Source of the DNA: a virus
IMG/VR virus record: IMGVR_UViG_3300029319_000005
Location: 68,402-132,401 of that record
Reading direction: 5' to 3' (one strand)
DNA length: 64,000 nucleotides
Position 1 is the stretch's first letter, and each line of letters opens with the position of its first letter. Position numbers and translations under genes: made by a program. A model generated the notes under the pieces. That model saw nothing but the letters and a program-made list of their open reading frames with translations, did no database searches and was not told where the DNA came from. Positions 45,221-53,422 of the stretch are shown piece after piece.

Positions 45221-46000
45221 TTATGTGCAGTGTTCTGTCTTATAAAACTCACAGACAAATCCACTTGTACAAGCAAGCCTATTTTTGACGTGGTTTTCTT
45301 TAAGTATATTATGCACTGTATTATTCAACATTTTAAGAGCATTCTCTGTTTTTTTATTTCCGCTAGTTACACGAAAAATTTCAACTTTATTATCTTTTGC
45401 CGTTCTTTTTAACAGACCAAAGTAAGTCTCAATCATAGATGGATCTATATTATGCTTCTGTGCATAATATTTTTTGTATAAAGTCAGTTGGTAAGTAGTC
45501 ATTTTGTCCGACTTCTTTTTAGCATCCCAACCCCAACTACAAGTTTTCCAATCTAAAATATGATGTTTTCCATCTTCAGTTTTTATAACTAAATCAATGT
45601 AGCCTTTAAATATTTGACTATCAAAGTTTTCCATACTTTCATAAAGACCCTCTTCGGTAGAAACAACTTCAAAGTTGCCAAAATAGCTCTCTAGAGCAGG
45701 AACCGCCCCTTCGGCTAAATCAGGCCCTTCTCGATACATACTATCAATTAAATCTTGATTTAGGTTTTCTTTTGTAGCTTCTGGTAGTTTGGCTAGTTCG
45801 TTTGCGAAAGCTTCACGAAAATGTTTTGCTTTGTCAAAAGTGTCAGAAACAACAGAATTTTCACAAACAGAATGAATAGCGGTTCCAAATGCAGTATGTT
45901 CGCTTCCTTGAAAGTCATAAACTTTATCTAAATACTTAAGCTTATGTTTATAAGGGCACTCGTTCCAAATTCGAAACTCAGAATATGATATGTGAGACAT
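45221..46000 (-). CDS. PD-(D/E)XK nuclease, RecB/Cas4-like
   Basis: 259 aa. The opening SYSEFRIWNECPYKHKLKYL and FGTAIHSVCEN match the PDDEXK_1 (RecB C-terminal/Cas4-like) family. The nuclease core is GYIDLVIKTEDGKHHILDWK (Asp, then D-x-K). A Cys near residue 15 and three Cys in the last ten to fifteen residues (spaced C-x5-C-x7-C) have the arrangement of the iron-sulfur cluster of Cas4/AddB-type nucleases. It likely acts in phage recombination or DNA-end processing. Confidence 0.8.
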   Translation of the reverse strand: MSHISYSEFRIWNECPYKHKLKYLDKVYDFQGSEHTAFGTAIHSVCENSVVSDTFDKAKHFREAFANELAKLPEATKENLNQDLIDSMYREGPDLAEGAVPALESYFGNFEVVSTEEGLYESMENFDSQIFKGYIDLVIKTEDGKHHILDWKTCSWGWDAKKKSDKMTTYQLTLYKKYYAQKHNIDPSMIETYFGLLKRTAKDNKVEIFRVTSGNKKTENALKMLNNTVHNILKENHVKNRLACTSGFVCEFYKTEHCT

Positions 46001-46010
46001 TTTACCTCTT

Positions 46011-46328
46011 TTAAGATTTTTTAGTATTATCTAAACGCTTTACTTTAACACTATTATTACTCTTTTTCAAGGATTTGTTTTTGGTAGAAAATACCCAAGT
46101 CACATCTTGATCCGAGTACTTGTTTCTTACATGTCCCTCTTGTACAACTGCTTTAATCTTATGTCCGCTCTCTGCTAGCCAACTAATCACATCTTGAGTT
46201 GAGATCCAAACCAAGGCATCTGTGTTTCTATTTTTATATACAGGGGCGATGACTCTAACCTCTATTGTTCCATTGCTTTTATTTAATTGAGCGTTGTTTT
46301 TTAAATACTCAGAACTTTCCTGTTTCAT
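46011..46328 (-). CDS. small basic protein, unknown
   Basis: 105 aa. A central beta-type part (GTIEVRVIAPVYKN, then DALVWISTQDVISWLAESGH) is followed by a Lys/Asn/Ser-rich tail. No domain recognised. The basic tail suggests nucleic-acid contact. It overlaps the metallopeptidase-like gene by 20 bases, so translation is probably coupled. Confidence 0.5.
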   Translation of the reverse strand: MKQESSEYLKNNAQLNKSNGTIEVRVIAPVYKNRNTDALVWISTQDVISWLAESGHKIKAVVQEGHVRNKYSDQDVTWVFSTKNKSLKKSNNSVKVKRLDNTKKS

Positions 46329-47007
46329 TATTTTCCTCCATGTTATTTAAGTTATTAACTTTATTATATAATTTTGGACTTATTTCTGCCAAGGCTCTTC
46401 TATCTCCTAAATAGTATTCCTCGAACCCACTAGCAAAATATTCTCTTAAAGATGTGACAGGATAGGGTGATATAAATAAACCTAATACAAAGTTGTTTAA
46501 TTTAGCATAGCCCACTTCTTCATAAAAGAACTCGTCTAGATCCCTGACATACTCTGTATTTAAAAAATTATGGGGGGATATATTATAACCATGAGATCCA
46601 AGAATTCTACGCAAAGTGTTTCTCTTAGCTAAAAATTCTCCACGAATTTGATCGTCTCCGTAAACATCTTGGTTATAGTTTTCCTCCACCAAATGAGCTA
46701 TTTCATGAACAAGGTCATCCAGCATGTCCAAATTGTCATCCTGCTCATTCGTTAAATATATAGCACCAGAATCATACATCGCATTGACATCTCTATCTCT
46801 AAGATGATCAAAATCACCAATATATACAACATCCAAATTTCTAGTAAAGTTTGCTGGAATGATTGTCTCTAATTCTTTTAAGACTTGTCTTAAATCAATA
46901 TCCTCTGGGAGGGGGTCCTTCACGAAGACGTCCACATCTCCAAAAATTACAAGATGCTCCTGCCTCTTCCTGGCTCTTTTGCTACTCTCCAGAATGTAGT
47001 GTTTCAT
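46309..47007 (-). CDS. zincin-like metallopeptidase protein (HEIAH)
   Basis: 232 aa. LDDLVHEIAHLVEENYN places an HExxH motif at about residues 101-105; the following conserved Glu or His third ligand cannot be fixed. A GAIYLTNEQDD strand just before is typical of the edge strand of zincins. The N-terminal part (FGDVDVFVKDPLPEDIDLRQ) is of unknown fold. Likely a small cytoplasmic metalloprotease of the phage. Overlaps genes on both sides by 20 and 26 bases. Confidence 0.65.
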   Translation of the reverse strand: MKHYILESSKRARKRQEHLVIFGDVDVFVKDPLPEDIDLRQVLKELETIIPANFTRNLDVVYIGDFDHLRDRDVNAMYDSGAIYLTNEQDDNLDMLDDLVHEIAHLVEENYNQDVYGDDQIRGEFLAKRNTLRRILGSHGYNISPHNFLNTEYVRDLDEFFYEEVGYAKLNNFVLGLFISPYPVTSLREYFASGFEEYYLGDRRALAEISPKLYNKVNNLNNMEENNETGKF

Positions 47008-47263
47008 TTTGTTCTTCCTGGGCTAATCTTTGACCCTCTTCGACGTCTTCCAGCGCCTGTTGGTACCCTCTAACCCAGTTTTCTTCAGCTACCGCCATTA
47101 AGAATTCGGGAAATTCTTTTGCTAAGACATCAATAATGTTTTCAACAGTGACATTTTCATCGTTAGGATTAGTTTTGTTTCCAACATAATCAACAAGCAA
47201 TGATTTTAATTCATTTTCCGGCTCTACTGTTTCAATTAAAGTAGTATTTTGTAATTCCATCAT
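46982..47263 (-). CDS. small acidic protein, unknown
   Basis: 93 aa, strongly acidic with Asn and Glu runs (NVTVENIIDVLAKEFPEFLM, then EENWVRGYQQALEDVEEGQR). The helical tail is one I recall from small phage proteins, with no known function. The ATG has an excellent AGGAGGAAAT site. It heads the nuclease/glycan operon after a 51-base gap with an extended -10 element. Confidence 0.5.
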   Translation of the reverse strand: MMELQNTTLIETVEPENELKSLLVDYVGNKTNPNDENVTVENIIDVLAKEFPEFLMAVAEENWVRGYQQALEDVEEGQRLAQEEQNETLHSGE

Positions 47264-47280
47264 TTCCTCCTGACTTCAAC

Positions 47281-47289
47281 AGGATAGCA
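47281..47289 (-). promoter_or_regulatory. candidate extended -10 element
   Basis: On the minus strand TGCTATCCT (47289 down to 47281) lies about 18 bases before the ATG at 47263, in the gap after the PhoH gene. It shares TGTGCTAT with the stronger element at 53434-53442. The -35 region (TTAATT) is poor. Weak evidence. Confidence 0.28.
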
Positions 47290-47314
47290 CACGAATATTC
47301 ATAAATTAAAAATT

Positions 47315-48628
47315 TTAAAGAATCTTTGCCGCCAAAGTCGCTGTTTTGGATCTTTCGCCTTTTTTAAGGGTAATGTGTCCTGCCAAAGATTGTGATTTGA
47401 ATTTTTCAATCGCATGCGATAAGCCGTTGGAAGTGGCGTCCAAATAAACGTTATCAATTTGTTCGATATCCCCCGTTAAAATTATTTTTGTATTTTCACC
47501 CACACGGGTAATAATAGTCTTAAGCTCGTGAACAGATAGATTCTGAGCTTCATCTATTATTATATAGGCATTAGATATTGAACGTCCCCTGATATATGAA
47601 AGAGCTTCAATTTCTATTGTTCCATTTTCAAACATTAATTCCATGGTGGATTTGTTGCCTGACATTAAGTATTCCAAGTTATCCTGTACAGGCATTAGCC
47701 ACGGGCTCATCTTTTCTTCTAAAGTACCGGGCAGAAATCCAATATCTTTCCCCACTGGCTGTATGGGTCTCGACACGACAAGTTTCTTATATTTTTTGCT
47801 TCTTTCTTCTAACACCTGCTCTAAGCCCGCTGCTAAAGCAAGAAGTGTTTTTCCCGAACCAGCCCTTCCTATTATACTTACTATTGGTATATCTGGGTCC
47901 ATAAGAAGGTCAAGAGCAAACATTTGTTCTTTGTTTCTTGGACTAACATTCCAAACCCCATCCGAATAACCATGAACTTTTTTTATCGGACTGTTGTAGT
48001 CTCTGAACTTAGTAAGACATGTCTTCTTTTCGTTTGCATTTGAAACGAGCATTATATATTGGTTTGGTTGTATGATTACGTCTTCTTTGTCAAAATATAT
48101 TTCTTCCCCTTCGTAGATCCTATCGACCAATTGGTCGTCTACAAGATGAGAGAGCACCCCAGTATAGAGTTCATCTGTATTTTCGATCGCGTCTTCTGTA
48201 ATAAAATCTTCAGACTGTATTTCAAGAGAATCACACTTTACGCGCATGTTTATGTCTCTAGATATAACAATAACTTTTCTTCTAGACGAGTTTTGTATTT
48301 CTGTTAACGCAGTACAAATTATTTGGTTGTCTGCACTGGCCATATCAAATCCAAATGGAACATCATCTAGTGCGTAATCTTTAACAAAAAGCTTTCCTAG
48401 TCCTGTTGCCAGTCTAACGCCTTTATGCAGATTTCCCTTTGCTCTCAAAGAGTCAAGAATTCTAATCGTATTTCTAGCATTTACTCCAACACCGTCTTGT
48501 CTTTTTTTATGTTTATCTATCTCATCTAGAACCTTTAGGGGAACTACTATGTCATTGTTTTTATAAAGAAAGATAGAATTTGCATTAGTTAAAAAAACAT
48601 TAGTATCAAGAATATAAGTTTTTTTCAT
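47315..48628 (-). CDS. phoH: PhoH-like protein with PIN domain (PhoH2 type)
   Basis: 437 aa. An N-terminal PIN nuclease domain (about 1-150) has acidic residues in YILDTNVFLTN, DEID and the MASADNQIICTA and VISRDINMRV strands. A C-terminal PhoH ATPase (about 230-437) has Walker A GRAGSGKTLLAL (about 254-265) and a Walker B region AYIIIDEAQNL. PIN-PhoH proteins are RNA helicase/RNases in bacteria. PhoH homologues are a common marine phage gene. The ATG has an AGGAAG site. It is divergent from the plus-strand protease. Confidence 0.88.
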   Translation of the reverse strand: MKKTYILDTNVFLTNANSIFLYKNNDIVVPLKVLDEIDKHKKRQDGVGVNARNTIRILDSLRAKGNLHKGVRLATGLGKLFVKDYALDDVPFGFDMASADNQIICTALTEIQNSSRRKVIVISRDINMRVKCDSLEIQSEDFITEDAIENTDELYTGVLSHLVDDQLVDRIYEGEEIYFDKEDVIIQPNQYIMLVSNANEKKTCLTKFRDYNSPIKKVHGYSDGVWNVSPRNKEQMFALDLLMDPDIPIVSIIGRAGSGKTLLALAAGLEQVLEERSKKYKKLVVSRPIQPVGKDIGFLPGTLEEKMSPWLMPVQDNLEYLMSGNKSTMELMFENGTIEIEALSYIRGRSISNAYIIIDEAQNLSVHELKTIITRVGENTKIILTGDIEQIDNVYLDATSNGLSHAIEKFKSQSLAGHITLKKGERSKTATLAAKIL

Positions 48629-48711
48629 GTTACTTCCTGCGTATAAGTAAATAGTGGTAATTGAATCTTTACACTAGTTATTATGCAGGAGTTGGGCCTA
48701 AAACGATACTT

Positions 48712-49452
48712 ATGAAACTTAAAAAAATACTTTCTTGTTTATTTTTAATAGTGTTAACGTCTTCATGTGTTAGGCCAGATATGACTTCGGATATAAGTGT
48801 TGGAAAGATACTTCCGAGAAAGTCTTTTGTAAAGGTAATAACTACATACAGGGCAACATCTTGTGTTGAGCCTAAAAGCGAGAAAGACGCCGGTAATCAA
48901 TGTGATTATCACTTTTTAAACACAACCTCCTCTGGTGCTGTGGTGAAGGCCAGGAAGGATGGGTCTTTTATCTTAACGACAGGTCACTCTTGTTCTAGCA
49001 AGAATATACAGTACGCGCCAAATCCAGAAGCCATTATAGATGTTGAACTTTTTGTTTTTGACATAAGAGGCGGTAAACACATAGCAAAAATAATTAAGAT
49101 TGATGAAGTAAAAGACATGTGTATGCTACATGTTCCAAGTTTAGTTTGGACTCCGGTAAAAATAAGCTATGTAGAGCCTAAAAAAGGAGACAAAATTTAC
49201 AATCTTTCTGCTCCACAGGGTGTTTTTCAAAAAGACACCGTAGTCATATTAGAAGGTAGATATACAGGATATTTTTGGGGATATTCAATGTATACAGTTC
49301 CAGCAATTGGCGGATCTTCCGGCTCACCTTTGTTTAATAAATCAGGTAAGTTAATCGGAATGATACATTCAGTTCACAGAAGATTTCATCATCTATCGTT
49401 TTCTCCAAAGCACAAAGAGTTGATAGATTTTATTAAAAGTAATACAAAATAA
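48712..49452 (+). CDS. trypsin-like serine protease lipoprotein
   Basis: 246 aa from the ATG at 48712. The lipoprotein signal peptide (MKLKKILSCLFLIVLTSSC) has a lipobox LTSSC with Cys at about 19. The protease part has the His in TTGHSC (about 92), the Asp in VKDMCMLHV (about 135) and the Ser in GGSSGSPLF (about 205), the chymotrypsin-fold order. Cys51 to Cys64 and Cys94 may form disulfides. Expected in the periplasm, anchored in a membrane. It is one of only two plus-strand genes, so it is separately controlled. A lipoprotein protease in a phage suggests cell-surface immunity or entry control, which is inference. Confidence 0.78.
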   Translation: MKLKKILSCLFLIVLTSSCVRPDMTSDISVGKILPRKSFVKVITTYRATSCVEPKSEKDAGNQCDYHFLNTTSSGAVVKARKDGSFILTTGHSCSSKNIQYAPNPEAIIDVELFVFDIRGGKHIAKIIKIDEVKDMCMLHVPSLVWTPVKISYVEPKKGDKIYNLSAPQGVFQKDTVVILEGRYTGYFWGYSMYTVPAIGGSSGSPLFNKSGKLIGMIHSVHRRFHHLSFSPKHKELIDFIKSNTK

Positions 49453-49456
49453 TCTA

Positions 49457-50245
49457 TTACGGATGATCTTCTACAATATCTGATGCTTCCATGTTTGTCG
49501 CAGTTCCATTCCCCCCACCTCTTCCAAGATCAGTTAGCTCAGGAAAATTATTGAAATCAGGCCCGTTGCCAAAGATATAGTAGTGTTCTGGGAATAGCTC
49601 CCTTTCGTTAAAGCACTTGCCATTATTATAAACAATCCCGGCTTTAGTAGAGCTAAGCTCATAATCATAGATTGCTAATTGAGCTATTTTTCCTGTAACC
49701 GGAAAAGATAGGCTAGAGCCGCCAACAAGTCGTGCTCCTATAGTAAAAACATCAGGAAGCAAAACTCCAGCACCTACAGAAATAGTAGTTGGGTTGCCGC
49801 CATCAAAATATCCTTTCAGGGTGTCTGACCCATTGTATGTAACGAGTAGATGATGCCATGCATCATCGTCTTGACCGGCATCGGACAAGGGCAACCCTGA
49901 CCCGCTTCCCCAAAGCCTTCCAGATCCAGCTTTCCATCCAAAGATACGAACAGTGCCATTTGCGGCAAGGGAACACCAATATCTAACATTATTATCAGAA
50001 GTCTTGGTAAATGACCATAAAGCGTGATAAGCAGGAGTAGTAAATGCAGGCGTTCTAAACCATACAGACACACTATGAGGTTTGCTGTTAAATTCTATCG
50101 GTTTAACAGCGCCGTCGCCTCTTACGTATTCATTTGTGCCACCGAAATTATAACATCTATCGCCTGTCGGCAAGGTTAAATTAGAGGATCTCGATGATGA
50201 TATTTTTATTTTATTTGTAGAAGAAACAAAGTTTACTTTAGACAT
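49457..50245 (-). CDS. LamG-domain protein
   Basis: 262 aa from the ATG MSKVNFVSSTNKIKISSSR at 50245; a longer frame extends over the upstream gene and is unlikely. The single concanavalin-like LamG domain (about 25-210) has CYNFGGTNEYVRGDG, SVSVWFRTPAF, DDAWHHLLVTYNGS and GKIAQLAIYDYELS, the family's strand order. The tail is loop-rich. No signal peptide. Such domains in phages are often fibre or decoration proteins binding host glycan. It lies away from the structural genes and converges with the protease at four bases. Confidence 0.75.
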   Translation of the reverse strand: MSKVNFVSSTNKIKISSSRSSNLTLPTGDRCYNFGGTNEYVRGDGAVKPIEFNSKPHSVSVWFRTPAFTTPAYHALWSFTKTSDNNVRYWCSLAANGTVRIFGWKAGSGRLWGSGSGLPLSDAGQDDDAWHHLLVTYNGSDTLKGYFDGGNPTTISVGAGVLLPDVFTIGARLVGGSSLSFPVTGKIAQLAIYDYELSSTKAGIVYNNGKCFNERELFPEHYYIFGNGPDFNNFPELTDLGRGGGNGTATNMEASDIVEDHP

Positions 50246-50270
50246 TTTTGTTACCCTTTCAAATAAGTAG

Positions 50271-50750
50271 TCATTTAGAGTGTTTATCAGCAATAGAAGC
50301 TGCCGCAAATGCATGTGGTTTGATCTTGCAGTTAAAGCCTGCCCCCTTTGCGTATCCTACCAACATATCAGAAAATCTACTAGTGGCCTGCTGTCTATCT
50401 GTTGCCGAAACGTCTAAATGAATATCAATATCTATAACAGGATTGTGTTCAAGAAGAACCATACCTATTTCAACAGAATCTTGAACCTCTTTCATTATTC
50501 TTTGTAAAAGAGTTGAAAATCTTTTCTTTTTAAAAGTGACTCTTCTTATAAAATATCTTCCACCGGATTGTCCATCAGCGCCATATAAACATATAGCTGT
50601 CGAGAATATACACTCTTGCTTTCTTATAAAGCTATCACTCCCAACAGAAACTTGCCCATCTTTTTCAGTGTGGTCTTTTATTATATCAACAATTTCGGAA
50701 AATGATAGTGCTTCTCCGGCTCCTGTATTCCATGTATGATCATCTTTCAT
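50271..50750 (-). CDS. RNase H-like YkuK-family protein
   Basis: 159 aa. VSVGSDSFIRKQECIFSTAI (about 35-54) opens the RNase H fold with the first Asp, and DIDIHLDVSATDRQQATSRF (about 107-126) supplies later acidic residues, as in the YkuK (DUF458) family. Function in bacteria is not established; possibly a ribonuclease. It overlaps the methyltransferase gene by 11 bases. Confidence 0.72.
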   Translation of the reverse strand: MKDDHTWNTGAGEALSFSEIVDIIKDHTEKDGQVSVGSDSFIRKQECIFSTAICLYGADGQSGGRYFIRRVTFKKKRFSTLLQRIMKEVQDSVEIGMVLLEHNPVIDIDIHLDVSATDRQQATSRFSDMLVGYAKGAGFNCKIKPHAFAAASIADKHSK

Positions 50751-51300
50751 TATATTTCCTTACATAATCATACATCGCAATTCCAGAGGTTGTCCCAACG
50801 TTCATACTTCTAACAGATCCATACTGCCTTATTGATATAACATGGTCCGCAAGTTCTAACATTTCAGGAGTCACCCCTTCCCCCTCCTCTCCAAAAATCA
50901 TCAAAGCGTTTTCAGGCCATTCAAAATCTTCCATGGGAACAACGCCTTCAATGTTATTGTCAAGACAAACAAAAGTATAGCTTTCCTTCAACTTCCACAA
51001 GTCATCAAAAGTATCGATATGTTTTAAATCAATATAATGATGGGTGCCAACAGCGCCTCGACGGTCATACTTTTTTTGACCAACATAGAAGACTTCCCTG
51101 GCGTTAAAGGCATTTGAATTCCTGATCAACGTACCGATATTAAAATCCCCTTTCCAGTGTTCCATTAGAACAGCAAAAGGATGTTTAGTAAGATCTAGAG
51201 ATTCTTTTATCTCTTCTTTAGTCTTGCCTTTGAATTCGTCAACTACGTTGTATTGCCAACTGTTCCACTGAATATTTTGTCTTTGAGTTTTTCCTGACAC
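50740..51300 (-). CDS. SpoU/TrmH-family RNA 2'-O-methyltransferase
   Basis: 186 aa. The GTG start at 51300 is supported by a strong GGAGG site and the lack of an ATG nearby. SPOUT motifs are motif 1 FNIGTLIRNSNAFNAREVFY, motif 2 LMIFGEEGEGVTPEMLELAD, and motif 3 SIRQYGSVRSMNVGTTSGIA, where the trefoil knot binds S-adenosylmethionine. Targets are tRNA or rRNA ribose 2'-OH groups. It could modify the phage or host tRNAs. It overlaps the preceding gene by 58 bases. Confidence 0.8.
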   Translation of the reverse strand: MSGKTQRQNIQWNSWQYNVVDEFKGKTKEEIKESLDLTKHPFAVLMEHWKGDFNIGTLIRNSNAFNAREVFYVGQKKYDRRGAVGTHHYIDLKHIDTFDDLWKLKESYTFVCLDNNIEGVVPMEDFEWPENALMIFGEEGEGVTPEMLELADHVISIRQYGSVRSMNVGTTSGIAMYDYVRKYNER

Positions 51301-51539
51301 GGGTCCTCCACTGTAAGTCTCTGATTGAATATTTTCCTATGCTCATCTAGAATAGCTTTAGCGGCAGATTCTAGATCTTCAAAAGATCCTATACAAGAGA
51401 GCCTTTCATTGCAGTATGCCATGTAAGTGCATATATGCTTGTCTTCAATTTTACAAGCTAGTTCACCAATTAGTATTGATTTATACCAAACATCTACCAT
51501 AGTAGTGTGAGGTTTTTTTGTAAAAGCGAAGTTGGACAT
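51243..51539 (-). CDS. small protein, unknown
   Basis: 98 aa, with several Cys (CKIEDKHICTYMAYCNE, about 30-46) and a helical C-terminal half. No recognised domain. The beta-rich N-terminus (TTMVDVWYKSILIGELACKI) could be a small barrel. It overlaps the SpoU gene by 58 bases and follows the lipoprotein stop region within two bases, all on one transcript. Confidence 0.5.
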   Translation of the reverse strand: MSNFAFTKKPHTTMVDVWYKSILIGELACKIEDKHICTYMAYCNERLSCIGSFEDLESAAKAILDEHRKIFNQRLTVEDPCQEKLKDKIFSGTVGNTT

Positions 51540-51540
51540 A

Positions 51541-51741
51541 TTACTCCTCTGGACCTATTTCTCTTAGCATATAGTCCATACTAGTTGTGGCTGGCCAAGC
51601 ATCTCCGATACGCCAAACAGAGTCAGCGTCAGTACAGCAAACAGGCACAAGCCTTTCGGGATTGGTGTCTTTTTCTGTTTTCACTTCTTCGCACCCGAAT
51701 AGCGCGAAAGACAATAATATAATAAGTAATAAATTCTTCAT
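51541..51741 (-). CDS. small lipoprotein
   Basis: 66 aa. A signal peptide MKNLLLIILLSFALFGCEE with lipobox LFGC (Cys at about 17), then an acidic region with two adjacent Cys (PVCCTDADSVWRIG). The short mature part implies a small outer- or inner-membrane anchored peptide. Such phage lipoproteins are sometimes superinfection-immunity factors; here no direct evidence. Overlaps the next upstream gene by four bases. Confidence 0.65.
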   Translation of the reverse strand: MKNLLLIILLSFALFGCEEVKTEKDTNPERLVPVCCTDADSVWRIGDAWPATTSMDYMLREIGPEE

Positions 51742-52025
51742 TCTATCTTCTCCAGATGTTTAAAATCATCAGTTTGGAAGTATAAGTATTCCCCATTAGA
51801 AGAAAAGAACTTATGCAATGTAATTTTCATCCAGTTATCAAAAACTTTTTCGGTTCCAACATAAACCATGGGCTTAAATAAATGGCTCGGAGTTCGCTTC
51901 TTCTGGCTCTCGGATATGTTCCCCCAAACAACCTTATTGATCTCGCCGTTAAAAGAAATAATAGGCCAAATTCTTTTAGGACTCTCTATTATAGCCATAT
52001 CGCCTTTTTTTATATCTTCTATCAA
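51738..52025 (-). CDS. small beta-rich protein, unknown
   Basis: 95 aa with a TTG start in a TTGA overlap with the upstream stop. The N-terminal IKKGDMAIIESPKRIWPIIS resembles the start of small beta-barrel proteins. The alternative ATG (MAIIESP) would remove this part, so the TTG is preferred. Otherwise no recognised family. It lies between the esterase-like and lipoprotein genes. Confidence 0.5.
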   Translation of the reverse strand: MIEDIKKGDMAIIESPKRIWPIISFNGEINKVVWGNISESQKKRTPSHLFKPMVYVGTEKVFDNWMKITLHKFFSSNGEYLYFQTDDFKHLEKIE

Positions 52026-52477
52026 TTTAGAAACTCGCTAAGGCAATCCGACAAAGCCGATAAGGCCGATATGTCGCTCATTCTATGATCTTCACCGATT
52101 TCTATTAGCTTGACTCCATCATTGTTTATCATAATCTTGGAGCTATCAAGATACGGCACAACATCATCTTTAAAAGAATGTAAGACTTTTGTACCATAAG
52201 GGACGGTCGGATGAACTCCATATTTCTCCCAAGCAGGAGCTATCAAAATAAGATTAGTAGTAAAATGAGCTACCTGCATCGCCAACGCTCCGCCTCTCGA
52301 TGATCCTATCACCACGTCAGGTTTGCTTAACATCATTTCCGATGCGATCTTAACGCTATCAGACCAACTATCCTTTGGTAAGGATGGGTTCAGCACCTCG
52401 TGTCCTAGACTTTCAAGGTGCCTTACCTTACTTCCTCCAGGTCTTGACTCCAAGCCGTGCAAAAAAAGTATCTTCAA
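52022..52477 (-). CDS. small alpha/beta hydrolase (YqiA/UPF0227-like esterase)
   Basis: About 151 aa starting at the TTG at 52477, which has a GGAG site eight bases upstream and a TTGA overlap with the previous stop; the longer reading from 52516 lacks support. LKILFLHGLESRPGGSKVRH is the N-terminal strand-loop with the oxyanion glycine. VVIGSSRGGALAMQVAH holds the nucleophile Ser in G-S-S-R-G. GEDHRM near the end provides the His, with Asp in SFKDDVVP. It is a compact esterase or thioesterase; substrate unknown. Confidence 0.72.
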   Translation of the reverse strand: MKILFLHGLESRPGGSKVRHLESLGHEVLNPSLPKDSWSDSVKIASEMMLSKPDVVIGSSRGGALAMQVAHFTTNLILIAPAWEKYGVHPTVPYGTKVLHSFKDDVVPYLDSSKIMINNDGVKLIEIGEDHRMSDISALSALSDCLSEFLN

Positions 52478-52677
52478 TTTTCTTTCTCCATTTGGCTTTG
52501 TCGATAGCAGGCGCATCCCCTCTCCAGAACTGTTATTTTTCGCAGTAAAGTGTCTCTCTCAGATTGCAGTGACACGAACTGTTGAGTCATTTCCCAACAC
52601 CACTTTATAAGATCACCATCTGTAATCTCATTAGAGCTTAAAACTCTCTCTCTAAATTCATCAAGCGTTTCTTTCAT
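52474..52677 (-). CDS. small helical protein, unknown
   Basis: 67 aa: MKETLDEFRERVLSSNEITD, then WCWEMTQQFVSLQSERDTLL, ending with a Cys pair (GCACYRQ). A short coiled-coil-like helix in the centre. No family recognised. It lies directly downstream of a strong sigma70-like promoter whose predicted start is within one or two bases of the ATG, implying a leaderless or near-leaderless message. Confidence 0.5.
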   Translation of the reverse strand: MKETLDEFRERVLSSNEITDGDLIKWCWEMTQQFVSLQSERDTLLRKITVLERGCACYRQSQMEKEN

Positions 52678-52684
52678 GATTTAT

Positions 52685-52711
52685 ATTATACACAAAAAAA
52701 AGAATAAGTCA

Positions 52712-52712
<1 letters not shown>
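52685..52712 (-). promoter_or_regulatory. sigma70-type promoter next to tRNA-Thr
   Basis: On the minus strand TTGACT (52712 down to 52707), 16 bases, then a perfect TATAAT (52690 down to 52685). The first base of the -35 is the discriminator base of the tRNA gene. Transcription would begin near 52678 and read the helical-protein/esterase/lipoprotein/SpoU operon. The best promoter match I found in the window. Confidence 0.6.
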
Positions 52713-52785
<73 letters not shown>

Positions 52786-52790
52786 ATCTA

Positions 52791-53408
52791 CTAGATTATT
52801 TCGTCTATGAGTCCATACTTAAGACAGGTTTTTGCATCCCACCAGAGATCATGTTTTAGGATCTCGCCAAGCTGCTTTTTAGGAATTTTGGTATTTTCCT
52901 CGTATATTTTTTTAATTGTTTTCATCAAAAGATCACAATTTTGTAAGTCATCTTTCATGTCTTCATACTTGCCCCACATCCCGGAAGACAATTGGTGTAT
53001 TAGCATAAAAGAATGTTCACGCATGTATCTCTTGTCGCCAACAACACTCATAAGAGTCGCTGCCGAGGCTGCACATCCATCGATAATAGTATTTACAGGA
53101 ACCTTGCAATTCTTGATATAGTCCACGCTGGAAAAGCCCGCAAAAACACTGCCACCGTAAGAATTAATGTGCAAGTTTATATGGATGTCCGGAACGTCCA
53201 ATATATTAGCACTGTTGCTGTATCTGTTGGATAAGGTGACTATGTACTTATTTAAGTACAGATTGTTCGGTCGAGTTACTTCAGAATAGAAGTAAATATT
53301 GTTATTCTCCCACTCAATCTTGTTGTTTGGTCCAAACCCTGTTCCTTTACTTGTAGTAGTTGTGGTTTGGGGTTTATTTGCTTTTGAAAACCAATAGTCT
53401 TCGTTCAA
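52791..53408 (-). CDS. clpP: ClpP-like serine protease
   Basis: 205 aa, TTG start with AGGAGAA upstream. The ClpP fold is seen in DIHINLHINSYGGSVFAGFS (about 74-93), the nucleophile Ser in IIDGCAASAATLMS (Ser about 115), His in FMLIHQLSSG (about 138), and Asp in LWWDAKTCLKYGLID (about 191). The N-terminal 45 residues are extra. In phages ClpP-type proteases may act in head maturation or with host Clp ATPases. It is the last gene before the tRNA and has its own promoter. Confidence 0.85.
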   Translation of the reverse strand: MNEDYWFSKANKPQTTTTTSKGTGFGPNNKIEWENNNIYFYSEVTRPNNLYLNKYIVTLSNRYSNSANILDVPDIHINLHINSYGGSVFAGFSSVDYIKNCKVPVNTIIDGCAASAATLMSVVGDKRYMREHSFMLIHQLSSGMWGKYEDMKDDLQNCDLLMKTIKKIYEENTKIPKKQLGEILKHDLWWDAKTCLKYGLIDEII

Positions 53409-53422
53409 AACTATTCTCCTAA

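Noticed and set aside
48636-48689. CCTGCGTA ... TATGCAGG inverted repeat between PhoH and the protease
   Set aside because: Only 7 of 8 bases pair and both arms overlap AGGA-type ribosome-site sequence, so it is explained by those.
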